Source: an uncultured Alphaproteobacteria bacterium (GTDB lineage Bacteria > Pseudomonadota > Alphaproteobacteria > RF32 > CAG-239). From it: a stretch of 64,000 nucleotides of DNA. A program made the position numbers and the translations under genes. Under the pieces are notes generated by a model. The model worked only from the letters and a program-made list of their open reading frames with translations, searched no databases and was not told the origin of the DNA. Every line of letters begins with the position of its first letter. Position 1 is the stretch's first letter. The DNA lies in assembly GCA_949297415.1 (NCBI GenBank), contig CASFSV010000014.1, forward strand, positions 71,030 to 135,029, given 5' to 3'. Below are positions 7,521 to 15,476 of this stretch, piece after piece.

Positions 7521-8231
7521 CTATAGCAGAAATTCTATCATCTTTTGTTGTACTTGGGGATTTATTTCATGCCCCATTCCTCGTATTGTTTCTGCTTGTG
7601 GTTGAAAGCCTAGTCCTTCCAGCGTTTGATTTGTCATAAATATACTATTAATTGGAATAACCTGATCATTATCTCCTTGTATTAACAAAATATCCGGCTC
7701 TGATACAATCATATCTTCTCCAAAGTCTTCTGTCAGCAACAATGGTACACCCGACAGTGATACTACTCTTCCGATGTGATTCGGATTGGTTAAACCTGTC
7801 AGTAAAGCCATCAATCCTCCTTGCGAAAAGCCGGCTACATCTATATTTTCATAGGGAATTTGCAAATCATTATGGATTTCATCGACTAAATCATGCAACA
7901 CCACAACATTATCCACTGCATCATTTAGCATTCGTTCATACATCTTCATATCAGCCATTTCGGCTCCAAACACCGGAATTACAAACCACTGGTACCCTCT
8001 ATGCGGCGCTCTGTCTGGGGCTGTCGGATAATAAAATGCGGTATCTTTTAATTCATTTTTTAATCTATTCGTCATCCATTGTAATTTATCTCCGCTTTGC
8101 CCATATCCATGGATGATAATCAAAGCTTTCTCTGGATTTTCTGGAATATATGATAGCGTTTCTGCCGCTACTGCATTTGTATTGATTATAAAAGCAAAAG
8201 CAATTAATAAACTTCTTAAAATTTTTCTCAT
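7521..8231 (-). CDS. Exported phospholipase/carboxylesterase-type alpha/beta hydrolase
   Basis: A 236-residue serine hydrolase of the LysoPL/carboxylesterase class. A Sec signal peptide (to about residue 22, VAA) sends it to the periplasm. The oxyanion region is IIHGYGQSGDKLQW, the nucleophile elbow GFSQGG (Ser136), the acid GDNDQVIP (Asp189) and the histidine GMGHEI (His221). Cytosolic homologues cleave acyl esters or thioesters. The exported form may act on lipids or xenobiotic esters. CAGGAGAAG precedes the start. Confidence 0.88.
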   Translation of the reverse strand: MRKILRSLLIAFAFIINTNAVAAETLSYIPENPEKALIIIHGYGQSGDKLQWMTNRLKNELKDTAFYYPTAPDRAPHRGYQWFVIPVFGAEMADMKMYERMLNDAVDNVVVLHDLVDEIHNDLQIPYENIDVAGFSQGGLMALLTGLTNPNHIGRVVSLSGVPLLLTEDFGEDMIVSEPDILLIQGDNDQVIPINSIFMTNQTLEGLGFQPQAETIRGMGHEINPQVQQKMIEFLL

Positions 8232-8279
8232 TTTCTTCTCCTGGCTTACTTTTGTATATCTAATCTTTTTTTCTTAATA

Positions 8280-9287
8280 TCATCTTAAATTTTGAACATT
8301 CCTATGGTGTGAGCCATAACCTTTTCCGATACAACGGCCAATACTCTCTATTTTTTTCACAATATCACTTTGGGAAAAGCCTTGTGTCGGCTTATGCGGA
8401 TACAATTCATACAACTTCATATATTCACTATTATTCACATTCGGCATAACGACATTTGCACCGGCTTGAAGCGCTTTTATTCGCCCGTCTGGATGTAAGC
8501 TTTCCATTGCTGTTGTCGCAGGAATATTAATATCCGGCATCAATAAGCGCATTACAGCCATTGTACGCAGTGATAATTCCAACGTTCCTCCGGCTTCTTT
8601 TGCTAAGGGGGTTTGTGGGTGTGGGATAAAAGGACCAATTCCGGCCATATCCACGCCAATATCCTTTAAAAATAACAAATCTTCCGCTATACTCTCTATA
8701 CTTTGCGTCGGCAACCCTACCATAATTCCCGAGCCTAATTCATATCCTAGTTCTTTTATCATCAGTAAGCATTCATAACGATGTTGCCAACTCATATTCG
8801 GATCTAATTTATGATACAACTCCTTATCAGTTGTTTCTATGCGCATTAAATATCTATCAGCTCCAGCTTCACGAAAAGCCTTATATTCATCGTAGTTGCG
8901 TTCACCTATGCTTAAAGTTATCGCAACATCAAATTTTTTGATTTTTTCTATTATACGACACAGGCGTTCTTTATTATAATACAAATCTTCACCAGATTGC
9001 ATCACTATCGTCTTAAATCCCATTTGTGCAGCTTTTTCTGCCGTTGATACTAATTCATCTTCACTCATTCGATAGCGACAGACTGATTTGTTGTCTTTTC
9101 TTATCCCGCAGTACAGGCAATTATTACGACAAATATTGGAAAACTCTATCAGGGCTCGCAAATGTACCTCATCGCCTACATTCTTTTGGCGTACTCTATC
9201 TGCTTGTTGCCAAAGCTTTTCTTCATTGCCTTTATCTGACAACAAGCGAATAATTGCATCTTTATTCAGCTGCATCGGTTGCGACAT
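8280..9287 (-). CDS. hydE: [FeFe]-hydrogenase H-cluster maturase HydE-like radical SAM enzyme
   Basis: A 335-residue radical-SAM enzyme with the cluster motif CRNNCLYCG (Cys53, Cys57, Cys60), followed by GIRKDNK and RYRMSEDE as in HydE. HydE takes part in building the dithiolate-bridged diiron subcluster of [FeFe]-hydrogenase in the cytoplasm. PylB and BioB are relatives, but the GIRKDN/RYRM pattern and MQSGED strand favour HydE. hydF, hydG and hydA are not in this window. The start overlaps the 3' end of mnmA by 26 bases; an internal Met at 9275 is an alternative start. This implies anaerobic hydrogen metabolism. Confidence 0.83.
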   Translation of the reverse strand: MSQPMQLNKDAIIRLLSDKGNEEKLWQQADRVRQKNVGDEVHLRALIEFSNICRNNCLYCGIRKDNKSVCRYRMSEDELVSTAEKAAQMGFKTIVMQSGEDLYYNKERLCRIIEKIKKFDVAITLSIGERNYDEYKAFREAGADRYLMRIETTDKELYHKLDPNMSWQHRYECLLMIKELGYELGSGIMVGLPTQSIESIAEDLLFLKDIGVDMAGIGPFIPHPQTPLAKEAGGTLELSLRTMAVMRLLMPDINIPATTAMESLHPDGRIKALQAGANVVMPNVNNSEYMKLYELYPHKPTQGFSQSDIVKKIESIGRCIGKGYGSHHRNVQNLR

Positions 9288-10353
9288 CTATAAAACCACC
9301 ACCCAGTACATAACCATCATCATCATAAAATACAGCCGATTGTCCGGCCGCTACGGCTTTTTGTTTTTCAAAAAAACGAATATATGCGCTATCTTCCGTA
9401 TGAGGAATGAACTCTGCGGCTACCTGCGCTTGGGAAGATCTTAATCTTACTTTTATTTCAGTCTTCTCCTTTAATGGAGGGCAAGACAACCATGTTAAAT
9501 CTGTTGCAAGCAGGGCTTCTTTATAGCACTCTTCTTCATATCCCAACACAACTTCGTTTTTATCTTTGTTGAGTTTTATCACGTAAAGCGGACGATCCGC
9601 ACTTATGCCCAGACCTCGGCGTTGTCCAACCGTATAATTCCATATCCCTTTATGCTTACCTAAAACTTTACCTCTTGAATTTACAAAATTTCCTTCTTCA
9701 GGTTCTGTTTGCAATATATCGTTAATATCACCGGTATAAAAATCTTGGCTGTCCGGTTTATCGCTTACATTTATTCCATATTTGCGCGCGATGTCCCTTA
9801 CCTCTGCTTTGGTATATTCGCCCAATGGCATTAAAATTTTGGCAAGCTGCTCTTGTTGCAAGCGATATAGAAAATAACTTTGGTCTTTTTTCAAATCTAC
9901 AGCTTGTCGCAACTGATATCTCTGCAACTCTTCATTATATGACAATCGCGCATAATGACCGGTGGCAAACTTATCAAACTCTATACCTTGTGCTTTTGCA
10001 CTTCTGGGCAGAGCCTCGAACTTTATCGTCGCATTACAAATTACGCATGGATTGGGCGTTCTTCCCGATAAATATTCTTGCTTAAAGTTCTCGAGAACCA
10101 ATTTTTGATATTGTTGACTGCAATCTATCACATGATATGGAATCTCTAACTTTGCGCACAACTCTTTGGCTGCTCTTATATCTTCTTCTTCGTGGGGGGA
10201 AAAGCAGCCTTCTTTTTGAGTATTGATTTTGTAATTGAGGGCTTTATCCCATATGGACATGGTTGCTCCGATTACTTCGTGACCTTGGTCTTTTAGAATA
10301 CAAGCAACCGTGGAGGAATCTACGCCTCCACTCATCCCGACTAGTATCTTCAT
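9262..10353 (-). CDS. mnmA: MnmA-type tRNA 2-thiouridylase, variant lacking the second catalytic Cys motif
   Basis: A 363-residue ATP-pyrophosphatase-fold enzyme that thiolates U34 of Lys/Glu/Gln tRNAs. The PP-loop is GMSGGVDSS (residues 6-14), the first Cys pair NPCVIC (Cys103, Cys106), and the RNA-binding KDQSYFL and NYTVGQRRGLGI motifs are intact. The usual DSQDICF motif, which carries the persulfide Cys in classical MnmA, is DSQDFYTGD here (201-209), with no Cys. The length is normal and there is no frameshift. It may be a mechanistically distinct (for example Fe-S dependent) clade or a second paralogue. AGAGGAAA precedes the ATG. Confidence 0.9.
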   Translation of the reverse strand: MKILVGMSGGVDSSTVACILKDQGHEVIGATMSIWDKALNYKINTQKEGCFSPHEEEDIRAAKELCAKLEIPYHVIDCSQQYQKLVLENFKQEYLSGRTPNPCVICNATIKFEALPRSAKAQGIEFDKFATGHYARLSYNEELQRYQLRQAVDLKKDQSYFLYRLQQEQLAKILMPLGEYTKAEVRDIARKYGINVSDKPDSQDFYTGDINDILQTEPEEGNFVNSRGKVLGKHKGIWNYTVGQRRGLGISADRPLYVIKLNKDKNEVVLGYEEECYKEALLATDLTWLSCPPLKEKTEIKVRLRSSQAQVAAEFIPHTEDSAYIRFFEKQKAVAAGQSAVFYDDDGYVLGGGFIDVATDAAE

Positions 10354-10514
10354 CTATTTCCTCTTAGTGAAACGGTTAATATTTTTGTTCACCAAAGAAA
10401 TATAAAAATTCAAAGTTTTTATTTTCTTTGACCGTTTCAATATAATATGTCTTTCTTTTTTTGGCAACCGAAAAATCTTGTGTACCTTCAGTATACCTGT
10501 CCTTTTGTTTTTTA

Positions 10515-10542
10515 TTGACAAAAAAACATTTTTTACTATATT
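10515..10542 (+). promoter_or_regulatory. Sigma70-type promoter for the small membrane proteins
   Basis: TTGACA (10515-10520), a 16-base spacer, then TATATT (10537-10542), about 40 bases before the first ATG. It sits in the 227-base gap between the divergent mnmA start and this gene pair. Confidence 0.6.
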
Positions 10543-10580
10543 TAAAGTGTTTTATTTAAATTTATCTAAATTATTTGGTT

Positions 10581-10847
10581 ATGAGAATTTTATTATGTTT
10601 GTTGCTTTCGGTGTTTGTAACATCGTGCGACGGTGATTTGTTACGTGTACCGGACTCGCCTAAATTTGCTTTTCTCTTTTGCCTTTGTGTTATGGGAGGG
10701 GCTTTTTTAGGTTATTTGGCGACTTTTAGAATCAAAACCAACCTTGTGACGAATACTCGCTATGTGGTTAGAAAAAAAACTATTCCCTATCTTTGCGGAG
10801 GTGGAATTCTCGGAGCAATTTTTGCCTATTTTATTAGTTTAATTTAA
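10581..10847 (+). CDS. Small membrane protein with lipoprotein-like N-terminus
   Basis: About 88 residues: a hydrophobic start ending in VFVTSC, a candidate lipobox, then two transmembrane segments (CLCVMGGAFLGYLATF and GGGILGAIFAYFISLI) separated by a basic loop. No family is recognised. No clear Shine-Dalgarno sequence precedes the ATG. It shares topology and a glycine-rich GxxLGY motif with the next gene 12 bases downstream, suggesting tandem duplication. Confidence 0.6.
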   Translation: MRILLCLLLSVFVTSCDGDLLRVPDSPKFAFLFCLCVMGGAFLGYLATFRIKTNLVTNTRYVVRKKTIPYLCGGGILGAIFAYFISLI

Positions 10848-10859
10848 AAAATTTGATAT

Positions 10860-11144
10860 ATGAAAGCTTTCGTCTTTTTTCCGCTTATGTCTTCTTTGTT
10901 AACGGATGATGGTTGTTCTTGGTTCTTCCCTGAATACTTTGTTTCATACTTCCTCTTTGTATTGGGAGGATTTGTTGTTGGAGGTATCTTAGGTTACTTT
11001 TTTGCTAAAATGCCGAATTTTGATTATAAGGAAGAAGTTTTTACTCTTAAACAATTACTTCCTTGTATATTTATCTGGGGAATTATTTTCGCCGGCTTGG
11101 GATTTATGATAGCTCATTTGTTTATCTTGAGTTGGATATATTAA
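10860..11144 (+). CDS. Small membrane protein, probable paralogue of the preceding gene
   Basis: A 94-residue protein with two strong transmembrane segments (YFLFVLGGFVVGGILGYFF and LLPCIFIWGIIFAGLGFMIA) around a short acidic/basic loop. The layout and the GGxxLGY signature match the upstream protein, though overall identity is low. The two are probably co-transcribed from the promoter at 10515 to the terminator at 11156. Function is unknown. Confidence 0.6.
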   Translation: MKAFVFFPLMSSLLTDDGCSWFFPEYFVSYFLFVLGGFVVGGILGYFFAKMPNFDYKEEVFTLKQLLPCIFIWGIIFAGLGFMIAHLFILSWIY

Positions 11145-11155
11145 ATTCCTTTTTT

Positions 11156-11190
11156 AAAGAGTCAGAAGCTTTTTCTGACTCTTTATTTTT
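11156..11190 (+). terminator. Rho-independent terminator
   Basis: A 12-bp inverted repeat AAAGAGTCAGAA/TTCTGACTCTTT (11156-11167 and 11173-11184) is followed by a T-run. It closes the small membrane protein pair. Confidence 0.85.
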
Positions 11191-11203
11191 CTTAAACAAA
11201 ATA

Positions 11204-11232
11204 TTGACAAAATGCTTTTCTGGTGATATATA
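11204..11232 (+). promoter_or_regulatory. Sigma70-type promoter
   Basis: TTGACA (11204-11209), a 17-base spacer, then TATATA (11227-11232), about 37 bases before the ATG at 11269. It lies directly after the preceding terminator, so the next gene is its own transcription unit. Confidence 0.7.
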
Positions 11233-11268
11233 TGGTTTAAATTTGTTTTATTAAAAAGGTTAGATCAA

Positions 11269-12687
11269 ATGCCACAATCAAATAATACCCTGTTTTATGA
11301 CAGAGATTTACTTCAGACTATTGTTGCTTCTCAACAAGGTATTGATGTAAATTATGATGCAAAAAACGTTTTTGGCAGCTATGCACGTGCTGTTGAGGAT
11401 CAAAGTGCTGATTTCTTAGAGAACTATTTACGCGGTGATGTTATCCTCGAAGACGGAACAGAAGATTTAATGCAGAGCTTTTTGGCAACTCTTAAAAAAT
11501 CAAAATATCGCAGAATTTCCAGTATCCTCAAAAAGGCCGAAGATAAATTTAAACAAAATGCCATTCGTAGATTTAAATATAATGAAAAAGCTAAAGCTTT
11601 TAAAGATAGTCGTTTTAAAATTCTGAATAACAAAAAAGAAGCTGCTCGTCTCAGTTCCAAAGATATGCTTCTTATCAGCTCATTGCTTAAAGAAGACTTG
11701 GGATATTCTACTGCTAAACTACAAGATAAATTAAGAAGTTTTGCTGAAGAAAAAATTCGTAAAACCTTAAACGGCGAACTTCCTCAAGATGAGGATTTTG
11801 TTAAATTAACTGAAACTTTAGGAACCTATCAACAAAAACAAGCTTTACAAAATAAATCAAATCCTAAACCAGCTAAAAAAGAAACTATTAATATTGGTGG
11901 TCTTGAACTTAATCCGAAAATTGTTTCTCTGGATCAGAAAAGTAGTACTTCTAAAGCCCAACCTGTAGTTTCTTCTTCTAAAAAAGATAAAACAGAAACT
12001 AAACCTAAAACAATTAAAACTAAAACTGAAAAAAAGACTAATGGTTTATGGAAAAAAGTTTGGAAATGGACGAAGAGAACAGCTGTTGTCGCTGGGTTGG
12101 CAGCATTAGCTTTTTTTGGTGGAAAATTTGCAAAAAATCAATCTGGCAATACTTCTGATACTGCTAATAAAGAAAATACAGAAGTTCAAGTTAAAACTCC
12201 TGCTAAAACTCAAGATGTTAAACAAATTACTAAAACGGCTGATTTTTCTAAAGAGATGACTGCTCTTGAAAAAGCATACAAAAATCGTTTTGATACTTCT
12301 CTTGAAATTATCTTGGGTGCGCAAAAACGTGATCAACTCTATCAAAAAATTGATAATTTAGCAAAAAATGGAAAAATCCAATATAACGATGGAACAACAC
12401 GAGAATGGTATGCTCATGCCTTTACGATGTACAACCAGTTAGCGCCTTATTCTAAGGAAAATAAAGTTATTAAAGACTTGCTTGCCGGCAAAGATGTTGA
12501 TAAAGATTACATTAACTCTTTGGTGGTTAAGGCGGACCGCACCGGTAAAGGAATTAAGGCTTCAGGTACATACAGTTCCTTTGATAAAGCAGCTAAATCT
12601 TTGCAACAGAAGCATCTTAAAAATAGAAATGCTGTCAAAATGGCTGAAAAAGCTGCAAAGATGGCTAAAAATCAGCAAACAAGATAA
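11269..12687 (+). CDS. Large single-pass membrane protein of unknown function
   Basis: A 472-residue protein. The N-terminal 200 residues are highly charged and helical (many KKS, KAEDKF, KAKAF runs). A Lys/Thr-rich linker follows, then a basic patch WKKVWKWTKR leading into one transmembrane helix near residues 268-287 (TAVVAGLAALAFFGGKFA). The C-terminal 180 residues are again helical, with a conserved-looking YNDGTTREWYAHAFTMYNQL segment. No signal peptide or known domain is seen. The topology suggests an inner-membrane protein with cytoplasmic N-domain and periplasmic C-domain. It has its own promoter and terminator. Confidence 0.7.
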   Translation: MPQSNNTLFYDRDLLQTIVASQQGIDVNYDAKNVFGSYARAVEDQSADFLENYLRGDVILEDGTEDLMQSFLATLKKSKYRRISSILKKAEDKFKQNAIRRFKYNEKAKAFKDSRFKILNNKKEAARLSSKDMLLISSLLKEDLGYSTAKLQDKLRSFAEEKIRKTLNGELPQDEDFVKLTETLGTYQQKQALQNKSNPKPAKKETINIGGLELNPKIVSLDQKSSTSKAQPVVSSSKKDKTETKPKTIKTKTEKKTNGLWKKVWKWTKRTAVVAGLAALAFFGGKFAKNQSGNTSDTANKENTEVQVKTPAKTQDVKQITKTADFSKEMTALEKAYKNRFDTSLEIILGAQKRDQLYQKIDNLAKNGKIQYNDGTTREWYAHAFTMYNQLAPYSKENKVIKDLLAGKDVDKDYINSLVVKADRTGKGIKASGTYSSFDKAAKSLQQKHLKNRNAVKMAEKAAKMAKNQQTR

Positions 12688-12710
12688 TTCTAGCTTGCTT
12701 TCACAAAAAT

Positions 12711-12737
12711 CTCCCCTAAAAATGGGGAGTTTTTTTA
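12711..12737 (+). terminator. Rho-independent terminator
   Basis: CTCCCC/GGGGAG stem (12711-12716 and 12724-12729) with a 7-base loop and seven Ts. It lies 24 bases after the stop of the membrane protein gene. Confidence 0.85.
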
Positions 12738-12748
12738 TGTACTCTAAT

Positions 12749-13279
12749 CTAAATATTATTCATCGACAGTAATTCTTGAGCTAACTTTTTACCTATCTCT
12801 GTTTGAATATTTTTTAGAGCAGAAAGCTTGAATTCATCCAAATTTTTATCTGCGTATTTAATTTCATAATCCAAAGCTTGAGCCAGCATATCAAGTTTAT
12901 CTAAATCATTAGCTAATTTTGCTTCCGGTGTTTGTTTTTTTTCATATTCAGTAAATAGTTCCGTTAAAAGGGGGAAATCAGTTTCTTTTGCTATCAATTC
13001 CATTGCTTTTTGCTCTTTTTCCCCTTTTGTGGAGTAGGCGACATCAATAGGAGTAATGTCGCCAATCTTGCTTTCTGCCAAATCATGGCATATACATAAT
13101 TTGATAACATGATCCATATCATATTCTTCTTTTATTGAGGTTGTTGACAAATATAACGCAAGTAATGTCATTTGCCAACTATGCGCTCCTACTGTTTCAG
13201 GATTGTCAATGTTTTCTCTTAACCATCCCGTTCGCGGCAGATGTTTAATTCTTTCTGAATATTTCAATAATTGTTTCAT
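12749..13279 (-). CDS. HD-domain phosphohydrolase (YfbR/HDDC2-like)
   Basis: A 176-residue metal-dependent phosphohydrolase. The HD signature residues are His33 (ETVGAHSW), His65-Asp66 (CICHDLAE) and Asp125 (NDLDKLDM), in the spacing of the HDDC2/YfbR group. That group dephosphorylates deoxynucleoside 5'-monophosphates. The short length and lack of other domains fit a stand-alone nucleotidase. AAGGGG precedes the ATG. It sits 9 bases after a thioredoxin-fold gene, so the two probably share a transcript. Confidence 0.85.
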   Translation of the reverse strand: MKQLLKYSERIKHLPRTGWLRENIDNPETVGAHSWQMTLLALYLSTTSIKEEYDMDHVIKLCICHDLAESKIGDITPIDVAYSTKGEKEQKAMELIAKETDFPLLTELFTEYEKKQTPEAKLANDLDKLDMLAQALDYEIKYADKNLDEFKLSALKNIQTEIGKKLAQELLSMNNI

Positions 13280-13288
13280 TTTACCCCT

Positions 13289-13576
13289 TTACTCTTTTGG
13301 CGATATGCTAACTTTGTTATGTTTGTTAATCAAGTTCATTTTTTCTAATATTTGAAGTATTTCTTCCTTTAGAGGGCAGCGCCTATTGTAAACTATTCTT
13401 CCGTTAATCACTATTTGCGGAGGATATAAGATACGTAAGCGATATAAATCTTCCATTCTATTTATTCTTTCTATTATATATTTTATTTTCTGTTCCTGCA
13501 GAACCTTTTCTATAACTTGATAAGTTTCCTCATAATCAGGATGCGTTGTCGGACAGTATATTTTCACGTTTAGCAT
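13289..13576 (-). CDS. Thioredoxin-fold protein without a CxxC motif
   Basis: A 95-residue protein with the shape of a small thioredoxin/glutaredoxin domain. An N-terminal strand ends in YCPTTH, the helix VIEKVLQEQ follows, then a strand KYIIERI, then a cis-Pro-like PPQIVINGRIVY strand pair and a final helix. The usual CxxC is reduced to a single Cys (YCPTTHPDY), with another Cys near RRCPL. It may be a binding or single-Cys redox protein. AGGAG lies before the start. Confidence 0.55.
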   Translation of the reverse strand: MLNVKIYCPTTHPDYEETYQVIEKVLQEQKIKYIIERINRMEDLYRLRILYPPQIVINGRIVYNRRCPLKEEILQILEKMNLINKHNKVSISPKE

Positions 13577-13803
13577 TTGTATTCTCCTATTTGCTTCTTA
13601 TTATGCGTAAATAGGTGTTTTTGTGAATTATTTCTTATTTTAACATAACATTGTATATACTTTGTATTTTTTGAAATTTTTTTTGTGACTTATTTCTTAA
13701 GAATCGCTTCTTTTTGATATTTTTTGAAAAGACGTATTTTTACATATTTCGGTTTTGTTTTAACTTTTTATTTAATTTCTCACTCAGACATTTATTAATA
13801 CAA

Positions 13804-13835
13804 AAAGGAGGCACTTTTGTCTGCCTCCTTTAATC
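13804..13835 (-). terminator. Terminator of the Arg/His-rich secreted protein gene
   Basis: A 10-bp inverted repeat AAAGGAGGCA/TGCCTCCTTT (13804-13813 and 13822-13831). Read leftward it ends in a run of Ts, 19 bases past the stop codon at 13850. The remaining AT-rich gap to 13577 shows no gene. Confidence 0.8.
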
Positions 13836-13849
13836 TCGTATGTGCATTT

Positions 13850-14671
13850 CTACAATCGATATGTGGCTTCATTACCATATTCATCATAGAAACGAACCAA
13901 CGCACTACCATTCCCTGTGGAAACCTCTATGTAGGTATAACCGGAACGATACGTAGCCGTCTGATAGCGATACAAATCCAGATATGATACACTGCTACCT
14001 ATTTGTACCTTTAAGGTACTATTGTATCGCGTCAATGTCATATCTCCGATATCCAATCTGGCCGGGGCATCCAGTGCTCCCCAGATATAATATCCTAGCA
14101 GACTGTCAAAGAATCTGTTGTGATACAGCCTATGACAGATAAATCTGTTAGTGTATCCTCCCCATCTATACCAATACCAGTCATTAAAAATACAATTATA
14201 ATGATGGTGAAAAAGTCCATGATGGTGATGAAATATCGGTCGCCACGGACGATGCGGTGGTGGCGGAGGAGGAAGATGACGACGCGGTGCAGGGCCTACA
14301 TGTCGGCTTGGAGCCGGTGCATGACGAGATACTGCCCCACTGCGTGTTTTATCTCTTCGCTCATCGCGCTGTGCAATACCTGAACGAGTTGAGGTTGGGG
14401 TTCTGTCTACACGTTCATAACGCCAGCTGTTGCTTGAGCTTCTCACGCTACTACGGTTAATCGTTGTGGTGCGAGAAATCGTTGTTCGCGTAGTGGTACG
14501 CGATGGTGTTGTGTATGTTCTGGTTCTCGGTGCTGCACTGCGACTTACTGTCGAACTGTGGCGTTCCACTCTTGTACTTGAGCGTCCGCCTCCTCTTTCT
14601 CTCTGCGCGTAAACTTGAACTGCAGAAAGAATCATAACCAAAATAGTTATGATAAAAATTTTTCTTTTCAT
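13850..14671 (-). CDS. Secreted low-complexity Arg/Ser/Thr-, Pro- and His-rich protein
   Basis: A 273-residue exported protein. A Sec signal peptide ends at about residue 22 (VYAQ). An RS/RT-rich basic region (about 25-110) follows, then an HAPAPSRH/PPPPPPHRP proline stretch, a His cluster (HHHHGLFHHHY, about 150-160) and an aromatic segment (NDWYWYRWGGYTNRF). The C-terminal 80 residues look beta-rich (IGDMTLTRYNSTLKVQIG). It may bind metals or a polyanion at the cell surface. The family is not recognised. Local GC is higher than in its neighbours because of Arg codons. Confidence 0.7.
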   Translation of the reverse strand: MKRKIFIITILVMILSAVQVYAQRERGGGRSSTRVERHSSTVSRSAAPRTRTYTTPSRTTTRTTISRTTTINRSSVRSSSNSWRYERVDRTPTSTRSGIAQRDERRDKTRSGAVSRHAPAPSRHVGPAPRRHLPPPPPPHRPWRPIFHHHHGLFHHHYNCIFNDWYWYRWGGYTNRFICHRLYHNRFFDSLLGYYIWGALDAPARLDIGDMTLTRYNSTLKVQIGSSVSYLDLYRYQTATYRSGYTYIEVSTGNGSALVRFYDEYGNEATYRL

Positions 14672-14741
14672 ATATATATGTATTTAATAGTTTTCTGCTA
14701 TTAAAGTAACATATATTTTTGCCAGAGTCCAGACTTTTTTG

Positions 14742-15476
14742 TCAAATTAGCACCTTGAGCAGTAAATCACTCCACTTTGTTACACCGGCTTGCATATCAT
14801 TAAATTCTGTATCTTTGATTTCAATCACAGCATTTTCAAGCCCAATATCCTCTCCGCAAATTGCTGCGGCACCTGTATTGTATTGGCGCATATCGTAAGG
14901 AACATTCGCATCTACTTTCAATCCCTCATGATTTTGTAAGCCCTTCAATAATTTTTCTGTTAAATTATTTGGAGTTACATACAAAATACCGGCATTCCAA
15001 GGACGATATGTGCCACCGCGTAACTGTGGCGTAAAACCGTGAATCGAAAAGATTTGTGGCTTTATCCCCTTATTTTGCAACTCGGCTATCTTATTCTTTA
15101 TCGCCTGATAATATGGGCGATGATAGTTTTCTATACGATATTTACGCTCTGTTTCGCTCAAATTCTGATTACCGGGAATAAGTACTTTATCGCTTTCATC
15201 CAAAATCAAACTATCTTCATTTTCTCGACGATTGTAATCAATAAAAAGTCTTGAATATCCGGCAATAAAAGCTGTGCATCCTAACTTTTGTGCCAAAGCT
15301 TCCGTTAGTTCTTTGCAACCTTTATCGCGTGCGATATGAGTGTCTAATTTATCTGCCGATAGTCCCAGATTGTTATAAACATCCGGTATTCGTGATGACG
15401 CATGTTCACAAGTTAATATCAAACCGCTTGTGCTTCTTGGATTAATTACATCAAATACTTTATCTTGCTCTTGCAT
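14742..15476 (-). CDS. N-formylglutamate amidohydrolase-family protein
   Basis: A 244-residue zinc-type hydrolase of the FGase (HutG-like) family. Visible signatures are ILTCEHASSRIP (residues 20-31), DTHIARDKG, IDYNRREN, YHRPYYQ and SIHGFTPQLRGG. Classical members release formate from N-formyl-L-glutamate. Others act on unknown N-acyl or amide substrates. The start lies inside the 3' end of the amidoligase gene (17-base overlap), so the two are translationally coupled. No histidine-utilisation genes are nearby, which argues against a role in Hut. Confidence 0.85.
   Translation of the reverse strand: MQEQDKVFDVINPRSTSGLILTCEHASSRIPDVYNNLGLSADKLDTHIARDKGCKELTEALAQKLGCTAFIAGYSRLFIDYNRRENEDSLILDESDKVLIPGNQNLSETERKYRIENYHRPYYQAIKNKIAELQNKGIKPQIFSIHGFTPQLRGGTYRPWNAGILYVTPNNLTEKLLKGLQNHEGLKVDANVPYDMRQYNTGAAAICGEDIGLENAVIEIKDTEFNDMQAGVTKWSDLLLKVLI

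Noticed and set aside
14120-14612. Three plus-strand frames opposite the Arg/His-rich secreted protein
   Set aside because: They are antisense shadows created by Arg, Pro and His codons. No ribosome-binding sites are present, and the minus-strand frame has a signal peptide and a terminator.
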